From positions 1 through 64,000 of the forward strand of contig NZ_JAGPXL010000004.1 in the NCBI RefSeq assembly GCF_018070565.1: a DNA stretch of 64,000 nt. The letters run 5' to 3'. Made by a program: the position numbers and the translations under genes. Source of the stretch: Streptomyces sp. B93. GTDB lineage: Bacteria; Actinomycetota; Actinomycetes; Streptomycetales; Streptomycetaceae. Within the stretch, counting starts at the first letter, position 1; each line of letters opens with the position of its first letter. The notes beneath the pieces were generated by a model. It did not search any database and was not told the DNA's origin. It saw only the letters and a program-made list of their open reading frames with translations. Shown here one piece after another: positions 1 through 8,643 of this stretch.

Positions 1-120
1 AAGGGCGAGCGCCTTGACCCCGGCAAGGGCGAGCGCCTTGACCCCGGCAAGGGCGAGCGCCTTGACCCCGGCAAGGGCGAGCGCCTTGACCCCGGCAAGG
101 GCGAGCGCCTTGACCCCGGC
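1..120. repeat. Five perfect tandem copies of a 24-bp unit at the left edge
   Basis: The unit AAGGGCGAGCGCCTTGACCCCGGC is repeated five times without a mismatch and may continue to the left. The period is a multiple of three, and the first plus-strand frame reads KGERLDPG in every copy and stays open to a stop at 172-174. It could therefore be the repetitive C-terminus of a gene entering from the left. It could equally be a noncoding minisatellite next to the terminator of the ATPase gene. The sequence alone does not decide. Confidence 0.9.
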
Positions 121-123
121 AAG

Positions 124-142
124 GGCGGGGGCCGCCCCCGCC
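124..142 (-). terminator. Hairpin downstream of the P-type ATPase gene
   Basis: GGCGGGGG and CCCCCGCC form a perfect 8-bp stem around a 3-base loop, 13 bases beyond the ATPase stop codon. There is no T-run, which is usual for Streptomyces terminators. It could also stop transcription arriving from the left. Confidence 0.6.
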
Positions 143-154
143 GGGGCCCTTTGG

Positions 155-3100
155 TCATCGCCGTAGCGTGTTGACCGCCTGCTCCAGGCGGGGCAGTGCC
201 CGCTGGCCCGTCACCGCCACCGCGATCGCCGCGACCACCCCGGCCCAGGCGACCGGGCCGAGCGGGGTGCAGCCGAAGGCCTGGCTGAGGCCCGGCGTCT
301 GGATCAGGGCGACCAGGGCGGCGGCGGAGCCCAGGGACGTGGCCCGGACCAGGGGGCTGTCGCGGCGGTCGGCGAGGGTCTGGGCGAGCTGGGTGCCGAC
401 CACGCCGCACAGGGCCATGGTGGTGGAGCGGCGGGCGGTGCCCGGGGTGAAGCGGCCGATCAGCCAGGCCGTCACCGCGCCCAGACACGTGGTCAGCGCC
501 CGGTCGCGGATCTGGCGCAGCAGCGGCTCGCCGAGCAGTTCGTTGCCCAGCGGCTCCGCGCCCGCGACCTCCAGCGCGGACGCGTCCTCCTCCGGCTGCC
601 GCCGCGGGGTCACCGCGACCGCCATCGCCGGGAACAGGTCCGTGAACAGGTTCACCAGCAGCATCTGCCGGGTCGACAGCGGCGCCGACCCGGCGAGCAG
701 GGTGCCGACGACGCCGAAGCCGATCTCGCCCGCGTTGCCGCCGATCAGGATCGCCACGGCGTCCGCGACGCTGTACCACAGGGCACGTCCCTCGGCGATC
801 GCCTCGACGAGGACGGTGAGGTCGTCGCCGGTGAGCACCAGGTCGGCCGCGTTGCGGGCGGCGGCCGAGCCGCGGGCGCTGATGCCCACGCCGATGTCGG
901 CGGCGCGGATGGCGGCCGCGTCGTTGGCGCCGTCGCCGACCATGCCGACCACCCGGCCCGCGTCCATCAGTGCTTCGACGACCTGGAGCTTCTGCTCCGG
1001 CGCGACCCGGGCTACGACATCGACGCCGTGCAGCATCCGGGACCGTTCCGTGCGGTCGGCGGCGGCGAGTTCATCGCCGGTGATCACGGCGGTGTCCTCC
1101 GGCCAGCCCAGGTCGACGGCGATGGCCCGCGCGGTCTGCGGATGGTCGCCGGTCAGCATCACCGGCCGTACGCCCGCCTCGCGCAGCCCGCTGACCAACG
1201 CGGTGGAGGTGTCGCGGGCCACGTCGGCCAACGCCAGCAGCCCGGTGAACTCCAGGCCCTCCAGGGGCGCTTCGAGTACCTCCGTGTCCTGTTCGCCGTC
1301 GGTCAGCACCCGGTGCGCCACCGCGAGGACGCGCAGTCCGTCGGCGGCGAGGTCGTGCGCGCCCTCCGAGGCGTGGCCGGGCAGGTCGGCGCAGGCGGGC
1401 AGAATGGTCTCCGGCGCGCCCTTGGCCACCAGCACCCGGGTGCCGTCCGCGGTCCGCCCCACGGCGGCGGCGTAACCGCGGCCCGCCTCGAAGGGGCGTC
1501 CCTCGGTCTGGGTCCACTCCGGGTCGTCGCGGTCCGCCGCGTCCAGGACGGCCTCGTCGGTGGCGTGCACGGGCTTGTCGGAGCCGCCGTTGAACTGGGG
1601 GCAGGCGCGCACCGCGGTGCGCAGGGTGGCGCCCGCGCGGGCCTCGTCCGGCTTGTGGACGGTGCCGTCGGGGTCGGTCACCCGGACCAGGCGCAGCTTG
1701 TTCTCGGTGAGGGTGCCCGTCTTGTCGAAGCAGAGCGTGTCCATCCGGCCGAGCGCCTCCAGCGTGCGCGGGGCGCGCACCAGCACACCCCGGCTGCTGA
1801 GCCTGCGGGCGGCGGCCAGCTGCGCCACCGTCGCCACCAGCGGCAGCCCTTCCGGTACGGCGGCCACCGCCACCGCGACACCGCCGCTGACCGCCTCCCG
1901 GATGGGGGTGCCGCGCAGCAGTGCGAGACCGGTCACCGCGGCGCCGCCCGCGAAGGTCAACGGCAGTGCCTTGCGGGTGAGTTCCTGGAGCCGGGCCTGT
2001 ACCCCGGCGGCGGGCGGGGTGCGGGCGGCGAGGTGCACGGCGCGGGCGGCCTCGGTCCGTTCACCGGTCTCCACGACCACGGCACGGGCGTGCCCGGCCA
2101 CCACGGTCGTCCCCTCGAAGACCATGCAGCGGCGGTCGGCGACCGGGGCGCGCGGGGTCGGGTCGGTCTGCTTGTCCACCGGCAGCGACTCACCGGTCAG
2201 CGCCGACTCGTCGACCTCCAGGCCGTCCTCCCAGAGCAGGCGCGCGTCGGCGGGCACGACGTCGTCGCCCTTCAGCTCGATCACGTCACCGGGGTGCAGC
2301 TTGGCGGCGTCGACGGTGTGCGCGGGGCCCTCCTCCTTCCCGTCCGCGACCCGGGCCTTCTGCTTCTGCTCGGCGACCAGACCGGACAGCGCCCGCTCGG
2401 CGCGCAGCCGCTGCACACCGCCCACCAGGGCGTTCAGGTCGAGGGCGCCGACGACCAGCAGCGCGTCCACGAAGGAGCCGAGGATCGCCGAAGCGGCCGA
2501 GCCGACGGCGAGGACCGGGGTGAGCGGGTCGTCGAGTTCGCCGCGTACGGCGTGCCCGAGCTGCACCGCCCAGCGCACCGGGGCGAACGCGGGGACCTCG
2601 GCGGCGGCTTCCAGCGCCTTGCGGGTACGGGAGGCCGCCTGTTCCAGCGGGGTCGGTGCCGCCTCCCGCATCCGCTCCAGGCGGGACCGGACCTCGTGCG
2701 GCGGCAGGGCGTGCCAGGCGACGCGGGGCCTGGGGTGCGGCGAGCGTGCCAACGCCACGCCGAGGGCGCCCCGGGCACCGCTCAGCAGCGCCACGGCCGC
2801 GCTCACGTCGACGGGCAGGTGCCGCAGTCCCGGCACCAGCGGACGGCGTCTGCCGCGGGTCTCCCCCACGGCCACCAGCAGCCCGGACAGGGCGGCGCCG
2901 GAGCGGGCCAGGGTCTGCGAGCGGCGGCCCACCGCACGGGCGGCGGGCACCGCGGCCAGGAGCCGCCACAGGTCCCGCAGGCCGCCCGGCGCGACCACGT
3001 CGGCGCCCCAGACGACGGGGGCGTCCTGGTCGGCGAGCGCGACAGCCACATCGCCGCCGAGCAGCCCGGTCAGCAGATCGTCGTCGTCGGGCGAACTCGG

Positions 3101-4453
3101 CCGGGCGACGGTGATCACGCCGCCGCGGTCACGCAGCCGGTCCACGACCTGGGCCAGCGGCCGGTCGTCGGCGACGACATGGTCGGCGAGGGCGGTGAAG
3201 TCCCCGAGCGCGGGGTGCTCCACCACCACGACCCGCAGCCCGGCGCGGCGGGCCGCGTCCAGCACGGCCTCCGCCCACGGGTCGACGCCCTCGTCGGGTG
3301 TGTGCAGGGCGCTGGGATGCAGCACCAGCGACTGGGCGGTCTCCAGCTGCCGCAGCCGGTCGGTGTCGCGCACCAGTACCCCGGTCCGGGAGAGCGCGGT
3401 GCCGAGCGCGGCGTGGAAGGCGGCGGGCCCGTAGCGGGCGGCCTTGGGCGACCCGGAGAGCACGGCCTCGGAGGCCTCCGCCGCGTCATGCTTGACCAGC
3501 AGCGTCGCGGCGGCGCCCAGCACACTGCCGGTCGACGCGTGGGCGGCGTACTCCTGTGCGGGCGAGGTGCGCAGCGGCGGACGCGGGCAGGCGTCCGCGG
3601 CGACATCGGGCCGCCCCGGCGCACACAGTCGATCGTGTACGGCGTCGAAGGCCGCCGCCCGCGCCACCGTGTCCACCAACTGGAAACCGCGCAGGGTGCC
3701 GTCGAGCAGCAGTGCGACGGGGGTCTGACCGGCGCCGTGGGTGGCCGCGTTGGCGGCGGCGAGCACCAGGTCCATGCGGGAGCGGCCGAGCCGGGCGCGC
3801 AGCCAGCCGCGGAAGCGGGGGTTCTCCCGCAGCAGGGTCACCAGGGCGGTGACATGGCGGGGCAGGGGCGGCAGCCGCAGCACCGAGGCGGTGACACCGG
3901 CGACGATCCCGGCCGCGTCGACGGCGAGGGCCGCGGCGGCGGTGCGCACCCCGGCCGGGTCGCCCGGGTGTGCGAACTCCTCCACCGTCTCGACGTCGGG
4001 GCCGAGCCCGTGCCGCTCGGCCAGTACGGAGGCCTTGTCCAGCACCTGGTCGGTCAGCGCGTCCTCGGTGGCGGCCACCACCAGGCGGGCGAGTCCGCCG
4101 TCCCAGTAGGCGTAGGCGACGTCGGGGCGTTCGGCGAGGGTGGTGGCCACCCGGCGCGCGGCGTGCTCCAGACCGCCCGCCCGCAGGACGCGTTCCCGGT
4201 GGGCGGGGCGCAGTGCGAGATGGGCCCGGCGGCCTGACCGCCAGGCGTGGTCGTCGCCGGGCAGCGCGTTGCGGCCGACGCGGGCCACCCTGACCACGGC
4301 GTCGGCGCCGCGCACCCCGGCCCGGGCGGTTCCGGCGACCGCGCCCGCCGCCGCGCCGACCGCGGGCGCGGCACCGCGCGCGAGCAGCCGGGGCGCCGCG
4401 AGCAGCACACCGGAGACACCCGACGACGGCCCCGTCAGCAAAGCCAGTGGCAT
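155..4453 (-). CDS. P-type cation-transporting ATPase, CtpI-like, with a degenerate N-terminal ATPase half
   Basis: A 1432-residue integral membrane ATPase predicted to pump cations. The C-terminal half has the complete family signature: the actuator-domain TGES in DESALTGESLPVDK, the PEGLP transmembrane motif, the phosphorylated aspartate D910 in DKTGTLTE, MLTGDHPQTA, and the hinge motif GDGANDAAAI. The N-terminal half resembles a second ATPase module in which the segment expected to read DKTGT is HPSAL (residues 379-383). Later in that half ALADQDAPVV stands where GDGxND would be. Usual P-type ATPases have 700-900 residues; actinobacterial CtpI proteins are about this long. The ATG follows a GAGGGA ribosome site. 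It lies 9 bases after the upstream gene and is probably in one operon with it. Substrate unknown. Confidence 0.93.
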   Translation of the reverse strand: MPLALLTGPSSGVSGVLLAAPRLLARGAAPAVGAAAGAVAGTARAGVRGADAVVRVARVGRNALPGDDHAWRSGRRAHLALRPAHRERVLRAGGLEHAARRVATTLAERPDVAYAYWDGGLARLVVAATEDALTDQVLDKASVLAERHGLGPDVETVEEFAHPGDPAGVRTAAAALAVDAAGIVAGVTASVLRLPPLPRHVTALVTLLRENPRFRGWLRARLGRSRMDLVLAAANAATHGAGQTPVALLLDGTLRGFQLVDTVARAAAFDAVHDRLCAPGRPDVAADACPRPPLRTSPAQEYAAHASTGSVLGAAATLLVKHDAAEASEAVLSGSPKAARYGPAAFHAALGTALSRTGVLVRDTDRLRQLETAQSLVLHPSALHTPDEGVDPWAEAVLDAARRAGLRVVVVEHPALGDFTALADHVVADDRPLAQVVDRLRDRGGVITVARPSSPDDDDLLTGLLGGDVAVALADQDAPVVWGADVVAPGGLRDLWRLLAAVPAARAVGRRSQTLARSGAALSGLLVAVGETRGRRRPLVPGLRHLPVDVSAAVALLSGARGALGVALARSPHPRPRVAWHALPPHEVRSRLERMREAAPTPLEQAASRTRKALEAAAEVPAFAPVRWAVQLGHAVRGELDDPLTPVLAVGSAASAILGSFVDALLVVGALDLNALVGGVQRLRAERALSGLVAEQKQKARVADGKEEGPAHTVDAAKLHPGDVIELKGDDVVPADARLLWEDGLEVDESALTGESLPVDKQTDPTPRAPVADRRCMVFEGTTVVAGHARAVVVETGERTEAARAVHLAARTPPAAGVQARLQELTRKALPLTFAGGAAVTGLALLRGTPIREAVSGGVAVAVAAVPEGLPLVATVAQLAAARRLSSRGVLVRAPRTLEALGRMDTLCFDKTGTLTENKLRLVRVTDPDGTVHKPDEARAGATLRTAVRACPQFNGGSDKPVHATDEAVLDAADRDDPEWTQTEGRPFEAGRGYAAAVGRTADGTRVLVAKGAPETILPACADLPGHASEGAHDLAADGLRVLAVAHRVLTDGEQDTEVLEAPLEGLEFTGLLALADVARDTSTALVSGLREAGVRPVMLTGDHPQTARAIAVDLGWPEDTAVITGDELAAADRTERSRMLHGVDVVARVAPEQKLQVVEALMDAGRVVGMVGDGANDAAAIRAADIGVGISARGSAAARNAADLVLTGDDLTVLVEAIAEGRALWYSVADAVAILIGGNAGEIGFGVVGTLLAGSAPLSTRQMLLVNLFTDLFPAMAVAVTPRRQPEEDASALEVAGAEPLGNELLGEPLLRQIRDRALTTCLGAVTAWLIGRFTPGTARRSTTMALCGVVGTQLAQTLADRRDSPLVRATSLGSAAALVALIQTPGLSQAFGCTPLGPVAWAGVVAAIAVAVTGQRALPRLEQAVNTLRR

Positions 4454-4462
4454 GGTGCTCCC

Positions 4463-5197
4463 TCAGCTTCCGGTACCGACGCCGTGCCGTGCCCCGCTCG
4501 CGCGGGCCTCGTCGGGCGGGCGCTTGGCGGAGTCCAGCTTCGCGGACGGTGTGCTCGGGGTGGCGGCGCGTCCGGTCGACGCGGGGCCGTGGACGGAGGC
4601 GGCGACCTCGGAGGGCTTGGGCACGGGGCGGGAGCCGGGGGACGCGTCGGCGGGGGCACGGTCGGCGGGTGCGGCGGGCCGTTCTTGGTCGGCGGGCGCG
4701 CCGGGCCGCTCGTCGCCGGTGGCGGGCATGTCTCGCTCGTCGGCGGCGGGCTCGGTGGGCGCGGCGGGTCCGGACAAGGCGGTGGGTCCGGAGAAGGCGG
4801 TGGGCCCGGCGGACGCGGCGGGCTCCGTGGACGCGGCGGGCTCGGCAGATGCCTCGGCCCGCTCGGCCCGTGCCTGCCCGGCGCCGAACTCACCACCCTC
4901 ACCGCCCTCGCCGAACTCGTCGCCCTCGGCATCCTCAGGGCGCGGCTTCGGCTGGGTGAGCCAGGCGACGGCCGCCCCGGCCACGGCGACCGGCCACTCG
5001 ACGACCCCGGCCACCCCCAGCACCCCGGCCCCGGTGTACACGGCCAGCCGGCGGCGGCGCGGCGACACGGAGCCGACCGTGTTCAACGTCTCCTCGGCCA
5101 CCCTGCCCACGAGCCCGGCACCGGGCACCCGGCCCAGCACCGACACCGCGCCGCGCAGCGGCTGCGGAAGGCCGGACGTCGACTTCTGCGCTGTCAT
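4463..5197 (-). CDS. Hypothetical membrane protein with a long acidic Ala/Pro-rich tail
   Basis: A 244-residue protein of unknown function. Residues 1-50 are basic and polar. A hydrophobic stretch at about 52-82 could cross the membrane once or form a hairpin. The rest is low-complexity, rich in Ala, Glu, Pro, Asp and Ser, with short EPAAS and GPTA-type repeats, and is probably disordered. The start chosen has a GGGGAG ribosome site five bases upstream; an in-frame ATG at 5281 has no comparable site. The stop lies 9 bases before the ATPase start, so the two are likely cotranscribed and this may be an accessory of the pump. That role is inference only. Confidence 0.75.
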   Translation of the reverse strand: MTAQKSTSGLPQPLRGAVSVLGRVPGAGLVGRVAEETLNTVGSVSPRRRRLAVYTGAGVLGVAGVVEWPVAVAGAAVAWLTQPKPRPEDAEGDEFGEGGEGGEFGAGQARAERAEASAEPAASTEPAASAGPTAFSGPTALSGPAAPTEPAADERDMPATGDERPGAPADQERPAAPADRAPADASPGSRPVPKPSEVAASVHGPASTGRAATPSTPSAKLDSAKRPPDEARASGARHGVGTGS

Positions 5198-5307
5198 GGC
5201 TCCCCACACCTCCCGGCAGATCACTCTGGTGGGAGGCCGAGTGCCCGCGAATCGGGTCGTCATCCGCGCGCGAAGTGACAAGTAGGGCCGCGTCCGGCCG
5301 GTGACCG

Positions 5308-6627
5308 TCAGCCGACGGCGCAGGCGGTGCCGTTGAGCGTGAAGGCGGCCGGGGCCGCGCTGTTCCCGCCGTGGTTCGCCTGGTAGCCGATGCTCACGCT
5401 CGCGCCGGGTGCGACGGAGCCGTTGTACGAGGCGTTGGTCGCCGTCACCTGCCCGGAGGCGGGCGCGTAGGTGGCGCCCCAGCCGCCGGTGATGGTCTGG
5501 CCGGCGGGCAGGGTGAAGCCCAGCCGCCAGCCCTGCACGGGCGCGGTGCCGGTGTTGGTGACCGTCAGCGAGGCGGTCAGGCCGGTGTTCCAGGCGTTCG
5601 TGGTGGCCGTCACCCGGCAGGCGCCCGGCTGCGGCTGGGGCGCCGGTGCGTCGCCGTCCAGGCCGAAGAAGGTCAGGACGCGCTCGCCCATGCCCCAGGA
5701 GTAGAGGTTGTGGCCGACGCCCTGGAGGCTGACGGCCTCGACGGGCGCCTGGTCACCGGTGCCGCCGTAGCGGGTGCGGGTCCAGCCCGCGGCGGGTGTG
5801 TCGGTGGCGGCCGGGGTCCCGGGGACGCCGAGGACGTTGGTCCACTGCTTGACCGCCTCGCCGAAGTTCGGGTAGCGCAGGACGTCGTCCTCGGTGCCGT
5901 GCCAGAGCTGCATCCGGGGCCGGGGGCCGGTGTAGCCGGGGTACGCGGCGCGGACCTGGTCGCCCCACTGCTGCGGGGTGCGGATCACGGTGCCGTTGGC
6001 GCAGGCGCTGTTCCATTCGGAGCCGTCGGTGGTGGCGAAGCAGCCGAACGGGACTCCCGCGAAGGCGGCGCCGGCCGCGAACACGTCCGGGTAGACCCCG
6101 AGCAGCACGTTGGTCATCATCGCGCCGGAGGAGATGCCGGTGGCGAAGACGCGGCTCGGGTCGGCGTCGTAGGTCCGGGTCACCCAGTCGACCATGGACC
6201 TGATGCCGACCGGATCACTGCCGCCGTCGCGGCGCAGCGCCTGCGGGGAGGAGACGTCGAAGCACTTGCTCGCGCGGGTGACCGACGGGTAGACGACGAT
6301 GAAGCCGTGGCGGTCGGCGAGCCGGGCGTACTCGGTGCCGGAGTACATCGCCGGTCCGGATCCGGTGCAGTAGTGGACGGCGACGAGGACCGCCGGGCGC
6401 TCGGTGACGGTGTCGGGGACGTACAGGTACATCTGGAGGTTGCTGGGGTTGCTGCCGAAGCCCGTGACCTCGGTGAGCTGCGCGGTGGGGGCCGCGTCGG
6501 CGGGGGCGGCGGCCGCCCGGGGTGCGCCGAGCAGCGGCGCGGCGAGCAGGGACAGCAGCGCCGCGAGGAGCGCGACGGTCATCCGGCTCCGTGGTCCGCG
6601 TGCGGGGGTGCGGGTGAGGGCTGGCAC
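5308..6627 (-). CDS. Secreted PHB-depolymerase-family esterase (CE1-like) with C-terminal CBM2
   Basis: 439 residues starting at a GTG preceded by AAGGGA. A Sec signal peptide (basic start, long Leu/Ala core, cleavage near AAAAPA) is followed by an alpha/beta-hydrolase of the PHB depolymerase/feruloyl esterase type. The nucleophile elbow is GISSG, the acid is probably in GTEDD and the histidine in GVGHNLYSWG. After a short PQPQPG linker the last 100 residues form a carbohydrate-binding module family 2 domain, with cysteines at both ends and several tryptophans. It probably removes acetyl or feruloyl esters from xylan or another plant wall polymer while bound to cellulose. A CebR-like palindrome lies 84 bases upstream. 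Divergent from the pectate lyase. Confidence 0.9.
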   Translation of the reverse strand: MPALTRTPARGPRSRMTVALLAALLSLLAAPLLGAPRAAAAPADAAPTAQLTEVTGFGSNPSNLQMYLYVPDTVTERPAVLVAVHYCTGSGPAMYSGTEYARLADRHGFIVVYPSVTRASKCFDVSSPQALRRDGGSDPVGIRSMVDWVTRTYDADPSRVFATGISSGAMMTNVLLGVYPDVFAAGAAFAGVPFGCFATTDGSEWNSACANGTVIRTPQQWGDQVRAAYPGYTGPRPRMQLWHGTEDDVLRYPNFGEAVKQWTNVLGVPGTPAATDTPAAGWTRTRYGGTGDQAPVEAVSLQGVGHNLYSWGMGERVLTFFGLDGDAPAPQPQPGACRVTATTNAWNTGLTASLTVTNTGTAPVQGWRLGFTLPAGQTITGGWGATYAPASGQVTATNASYNGSVAPGASVSIGYQANHGGNSAAPAAFTLNGTACAVG

Positions 6628-6710
6628 GGGGTCGTCCCTTCGTGATAGCGGCTCGTGGGGGCATCGCTGAGGGAGGAAACACCGGCATGGTGGCATGCAC
6701 ATGGCCGCCA

Positions 6711-6724
6711 TGGAAGCGCTCCCA
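6711..6724. promoter_or_regulatory. CebR-like operator TGGAAGCGCTCCCA
   Basis: This 14-mer differs at one position from the CebR palindrome TGGGAGCGCTCCCA. CebR is the LacI-family cello-oligosaccharide repressor of Streptomyces. It lies in the promoter region of the CBM2 esterase and could also affect the divergent pectate lyase. Confidence 0.7.
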
Positions 6725-6787
6725 CGGGCCTTTCCCGGCTCAACCTCGGGTCCCCGTCGGGTCTCCGCGTACGTTCTGCGCGAGGCG

Positions 6788-6816
6788 TTGACTAGAAAGC
6801 GCTTGCCCTCTACGTT
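6788..6816 (+). promoter_or_regulatory. Predicted promoter of the pectate lyase gene with palindromic operator in the spacer
   Basis: TTGACT (6788-6793) and TACGTT (6811-6816) are separated by 17 bases, a good match to the principal sigma factor consensus. The spacer holds the perfect palindrome AAGCGCTT (6797-6804), the core of many LacI-family operators. A repressor bound there would block polymerase. The leader to the ATG at 6964 would be about 140 bases. Confidence 0.6.
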
Positions 6817-6963
6817 CCGTTCAGCGAGCTGACCCGCCCGCACCTGTCGACGGTGACGAGCGGGAGCGAGTGTTCATGTGGATGAACGACATCCAACATC
6901 CCGCCCCCTCACCGAACAAGCCCGTACGACCGGGACCCCCACGAAGAGAGAAGGAATCGGGAC

Positions 6964-7752
6964 ATGACCACGACACGACCGGGCGCCCACCGAGGGCGCG
7001 CGCTGACCGGCGGGCTGGCCACCCTCGGCCTGTCAGTTGGCATGATCATGACTATCGGAGCCGGTCCAGCGAGCGCCGCGACCTGGCCGACGCCGAGCGG
7101 CAGCCAGGGCGTGAGCGCCACCATCGCCGTCTCCGGTGTCCGGGACGGCGGGATGATCCGCTACTACGGCACCGGCGGCCTCGCGTCCGGCGGCCAGGAG
7201 GAGGGCCAGGACCCCATCTTCCGGCTCGCGGACGGCGCCACCCTCCGCAACGTGGTCATCGGCTATCCGGGCGCCGACGGCATCCACTGCATGGGCAGCT
7301 GCACGCTGGAGAACGTGTGGTGGGAGGACGTCGGCGAGGACGCCGCGACCTTCCGGGGCGGCACGAGCGCCGTCTACACGGTGCGCGGCGGCGGCGCCAA
7401 GAAGGCCGCCGACAAGGTCTTCCAGCACAACGGCGGCGGCACCGTGAACATCTCGAACTTCGCCGTGCAGGAGTTCAAGACCCTGTACCGCTCCTGCGGC
7501 GACTGTTCCACGCAGTACACGCGCCGGGTCAACCTCAACACCATCGAGGTGACCGGCACCGGGTCCACGGCGAGGATCGTCGGCATCAACACCAACCGCA
7601 ACGACGTGGCGACCCTGCGCGGCATCACCATCCTCAACGACGCCGGCCGCAAGGTCGTCCCCTGCCAGAAGTACAACAACAACACGGCGGTCGGGACCGG
7701 CCCGGACAGCACCAACTGCCTCTACAGCGCCTCGGACATCACCTACCGCTGA
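6964..7752 (+). CDS. Secreted pectate lyase, polysaccharide lyase family 3
   Basis: 262 residues. An N-terminal signal peptide (RGRALTGGLATLGLSVG, cleavage after PASA) precedes a compact parallel beta-helix domain typical of PL3 pectate lyases. These cleave polygalacturonate by calcium-dependent beta-elimination. Recognisable segments include RLADGATLRNVVIG, ADGIHCMGSCTLENVWWEDV, GEDAATFRG, HNGGGTV and the RSCGDCS cysteine cluster. The length fits a single-domain PL3 enzyme without a binding module. An AAGGAA ribosome site precedes the ATG. The gene is divergent from the CBM2 esterase and ends at a strong hairpin. Confidence 0.92.
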   Translation: MTTTRPGAHRGRALTGGLATLGLSVGMIMTIGAGPASAATWPTPSGSQGVSATIAVSGVRDGGMIRYYGTGGLASGGQEEGQDPIFRLADGATLRNVVIGYPGADGIHCMGSCTLENVWWEDVGEDAATFRGGTSAVYTVRGGGAKKAADKVFQHNGGGTVNISNFAVQEFKTLYRSCGDCSTQYTRRVNLNTIEVTGTGSTARIVGINTNRNDVATLRGITILNDAGRKVVPCQKYNNNTAVGTGPDSTNCLYSASDITYR

Positions 7753-7766
7753 TCCCCCCACGGTGA

Positions 7767-7813
7767 CGGCGGCCGTACCCGGCGCCCCCGCGCGGCGCCC
7801 CGTACGGCCGCCG
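7767..7813. terminator. Bidirectional terminator between pectate lyase and paaX-type gene
   Basis: CGGCGGCCGTAC (7767-7778) and GTACGGCCGCCG (7802-7813) are a perfect 12-bp inverted repeat. The 23-base loop contains a further GGCGCC-rich hairpin. It lies 14 bases after the pectate lyase stop and directly beyond the stop of the convergent gene. Confidence 0.85.
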
Positions 7814-7815
7814 CA

Positions 7816-8571
7816 TCATGTCCGGCCGCCCCGCACGACCCGGGTGAGCTCCCGCTGGTAGTCGCCGTAGGCGTCCCGCAGCGCCGCGCCGGGCCAGTCG
7901 GCCGGGAGGAGCACGCCGGGCAGCACGGGGTCGGCGAGCAGATGGCGTACGACGGCCGCGAAGGCGGTCAGCCGACCGGCCGGGTCGGGGGCCCCGGCGG
8001 CCTCGGCGAGCAGGGCACGGGCGGTCGTGGCCCAGTCGCCCAGCGGCCACAGGCTCATGGCCAGCTCGCGCGCGTCCCGCGCGGGACGGGCCGTGTACGA
8101 CTCGGCCACCCGCGCGAGGTCGTCCGGCAACGGGCGGTCGAGGTTGGCGGGCCGCAGCCAGACGCCCTCGCGCAGCTCGGCCAGGCGCAGGGTTGTCAGG
8201 TGGGTGCGCAGTCCGGCGCGTTCGGCGGGGCCGCGTCCCGTCGACGTGATGACGACCATCTCCCACGCGCCGTCCCACGCGCGCGTGCGGGGCCGCAGGG
8301 CGTCGTCCTGGCGGCGCTGCCGCTCCAGCAGCCGGTCGCTGAGGCCGTACACGGCATCGGTGCGCCGAAGGTCACCGGCGGCCACCATCCGGCTGAGGGC
8401 GGCCCGCAGTGTGGCGGCGCCGACCCCGAAGGGCTCCACCACCCGCACCAGGTCACGCACCGGCAGCTCGGGCGGGTGCGCGCCGAGCAGCACGCTCAGC
8501 ACGACGGACCGCGCGGACAGCGGGCGCCGCGCGACCTCACCCACCCGCGGGTCCGGCACGTCTAGGGACAT
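7816..8571 (-). CDS. PaaX-family transcriptional regulator
   Basis: 251 residues. The N-terminal winged helix (LSARSVVLSVLLGAH, then ALSRMVAAGDLRR) is followed by the PaaX-like middle domain containing WEMVVI and LREGVWLRPANL, and by a C-terminal helical region. PaaX proteins repress phenylacetyl-CoA and related aromatic or fatty-acid genes and respond to CoA thioesters. The gene is divergent from an AidB-like acyl-CoA dehydrogenase, 72 bases away, with an inverted repeat between them, so that gene is the likely target. No strong ribosome site precedes the ATG; a GTG two codons upstream (8577) is an alternative start. Confidence 0.85.
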   Translation of the reverse strand: MSLDVPDPRVGEVARRPLSARSVVLSVLLGAHPPELPVRDLVRVVEPFGVGAATLRAALSRMVAAGDLRRTDAVYGLSDRLLERQRRQDDALRPRTRAWDGAWEMVVITSTGRGPAERAGLRTHLTTLRLAELREGVWLRPANLDRPLPDDLARVAESYTARPARDARELAMSLWPLGDWATTARALLAEAAGAPDPAGRLTAFAAVVRHLLADPVLPGVLLPADWPGAALRDAYGDYQRELTRVVRGGRT

Positions 8572-8599
8572 GGGCACGTACTCTACGCACGACCGTGTT

Positions 8600-8635
8600 G
8601 TTGCACTATTGCTACAGCCGCAGCGGGAGTGCAAC
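8600..8635. promoter_or_regulatory. Inverted repeat between paaX-type gene and acyl-CoA dehydrogenase gene
   Basis: GTTGCACT (8600-8607) and AGTGCAAC (8628-8635) form a perfect 8-bp inverted repeat with a 20-base centre, just upstream of the dehydrogenase start. It is the most likely operator for the divergently encoded PaaX regulator. Confidence 0.6.
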
Positions 8636-8643
8636 ATGACGGC

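Noticed and set aside
1028..4237. Plus-strand frame of about 1070 codons opposite the P-type ATPase
   Set aside because: It mirrors the ATPase codons, is rich in Gly, Arg and Gln without domain signal, and has no ribosome site.
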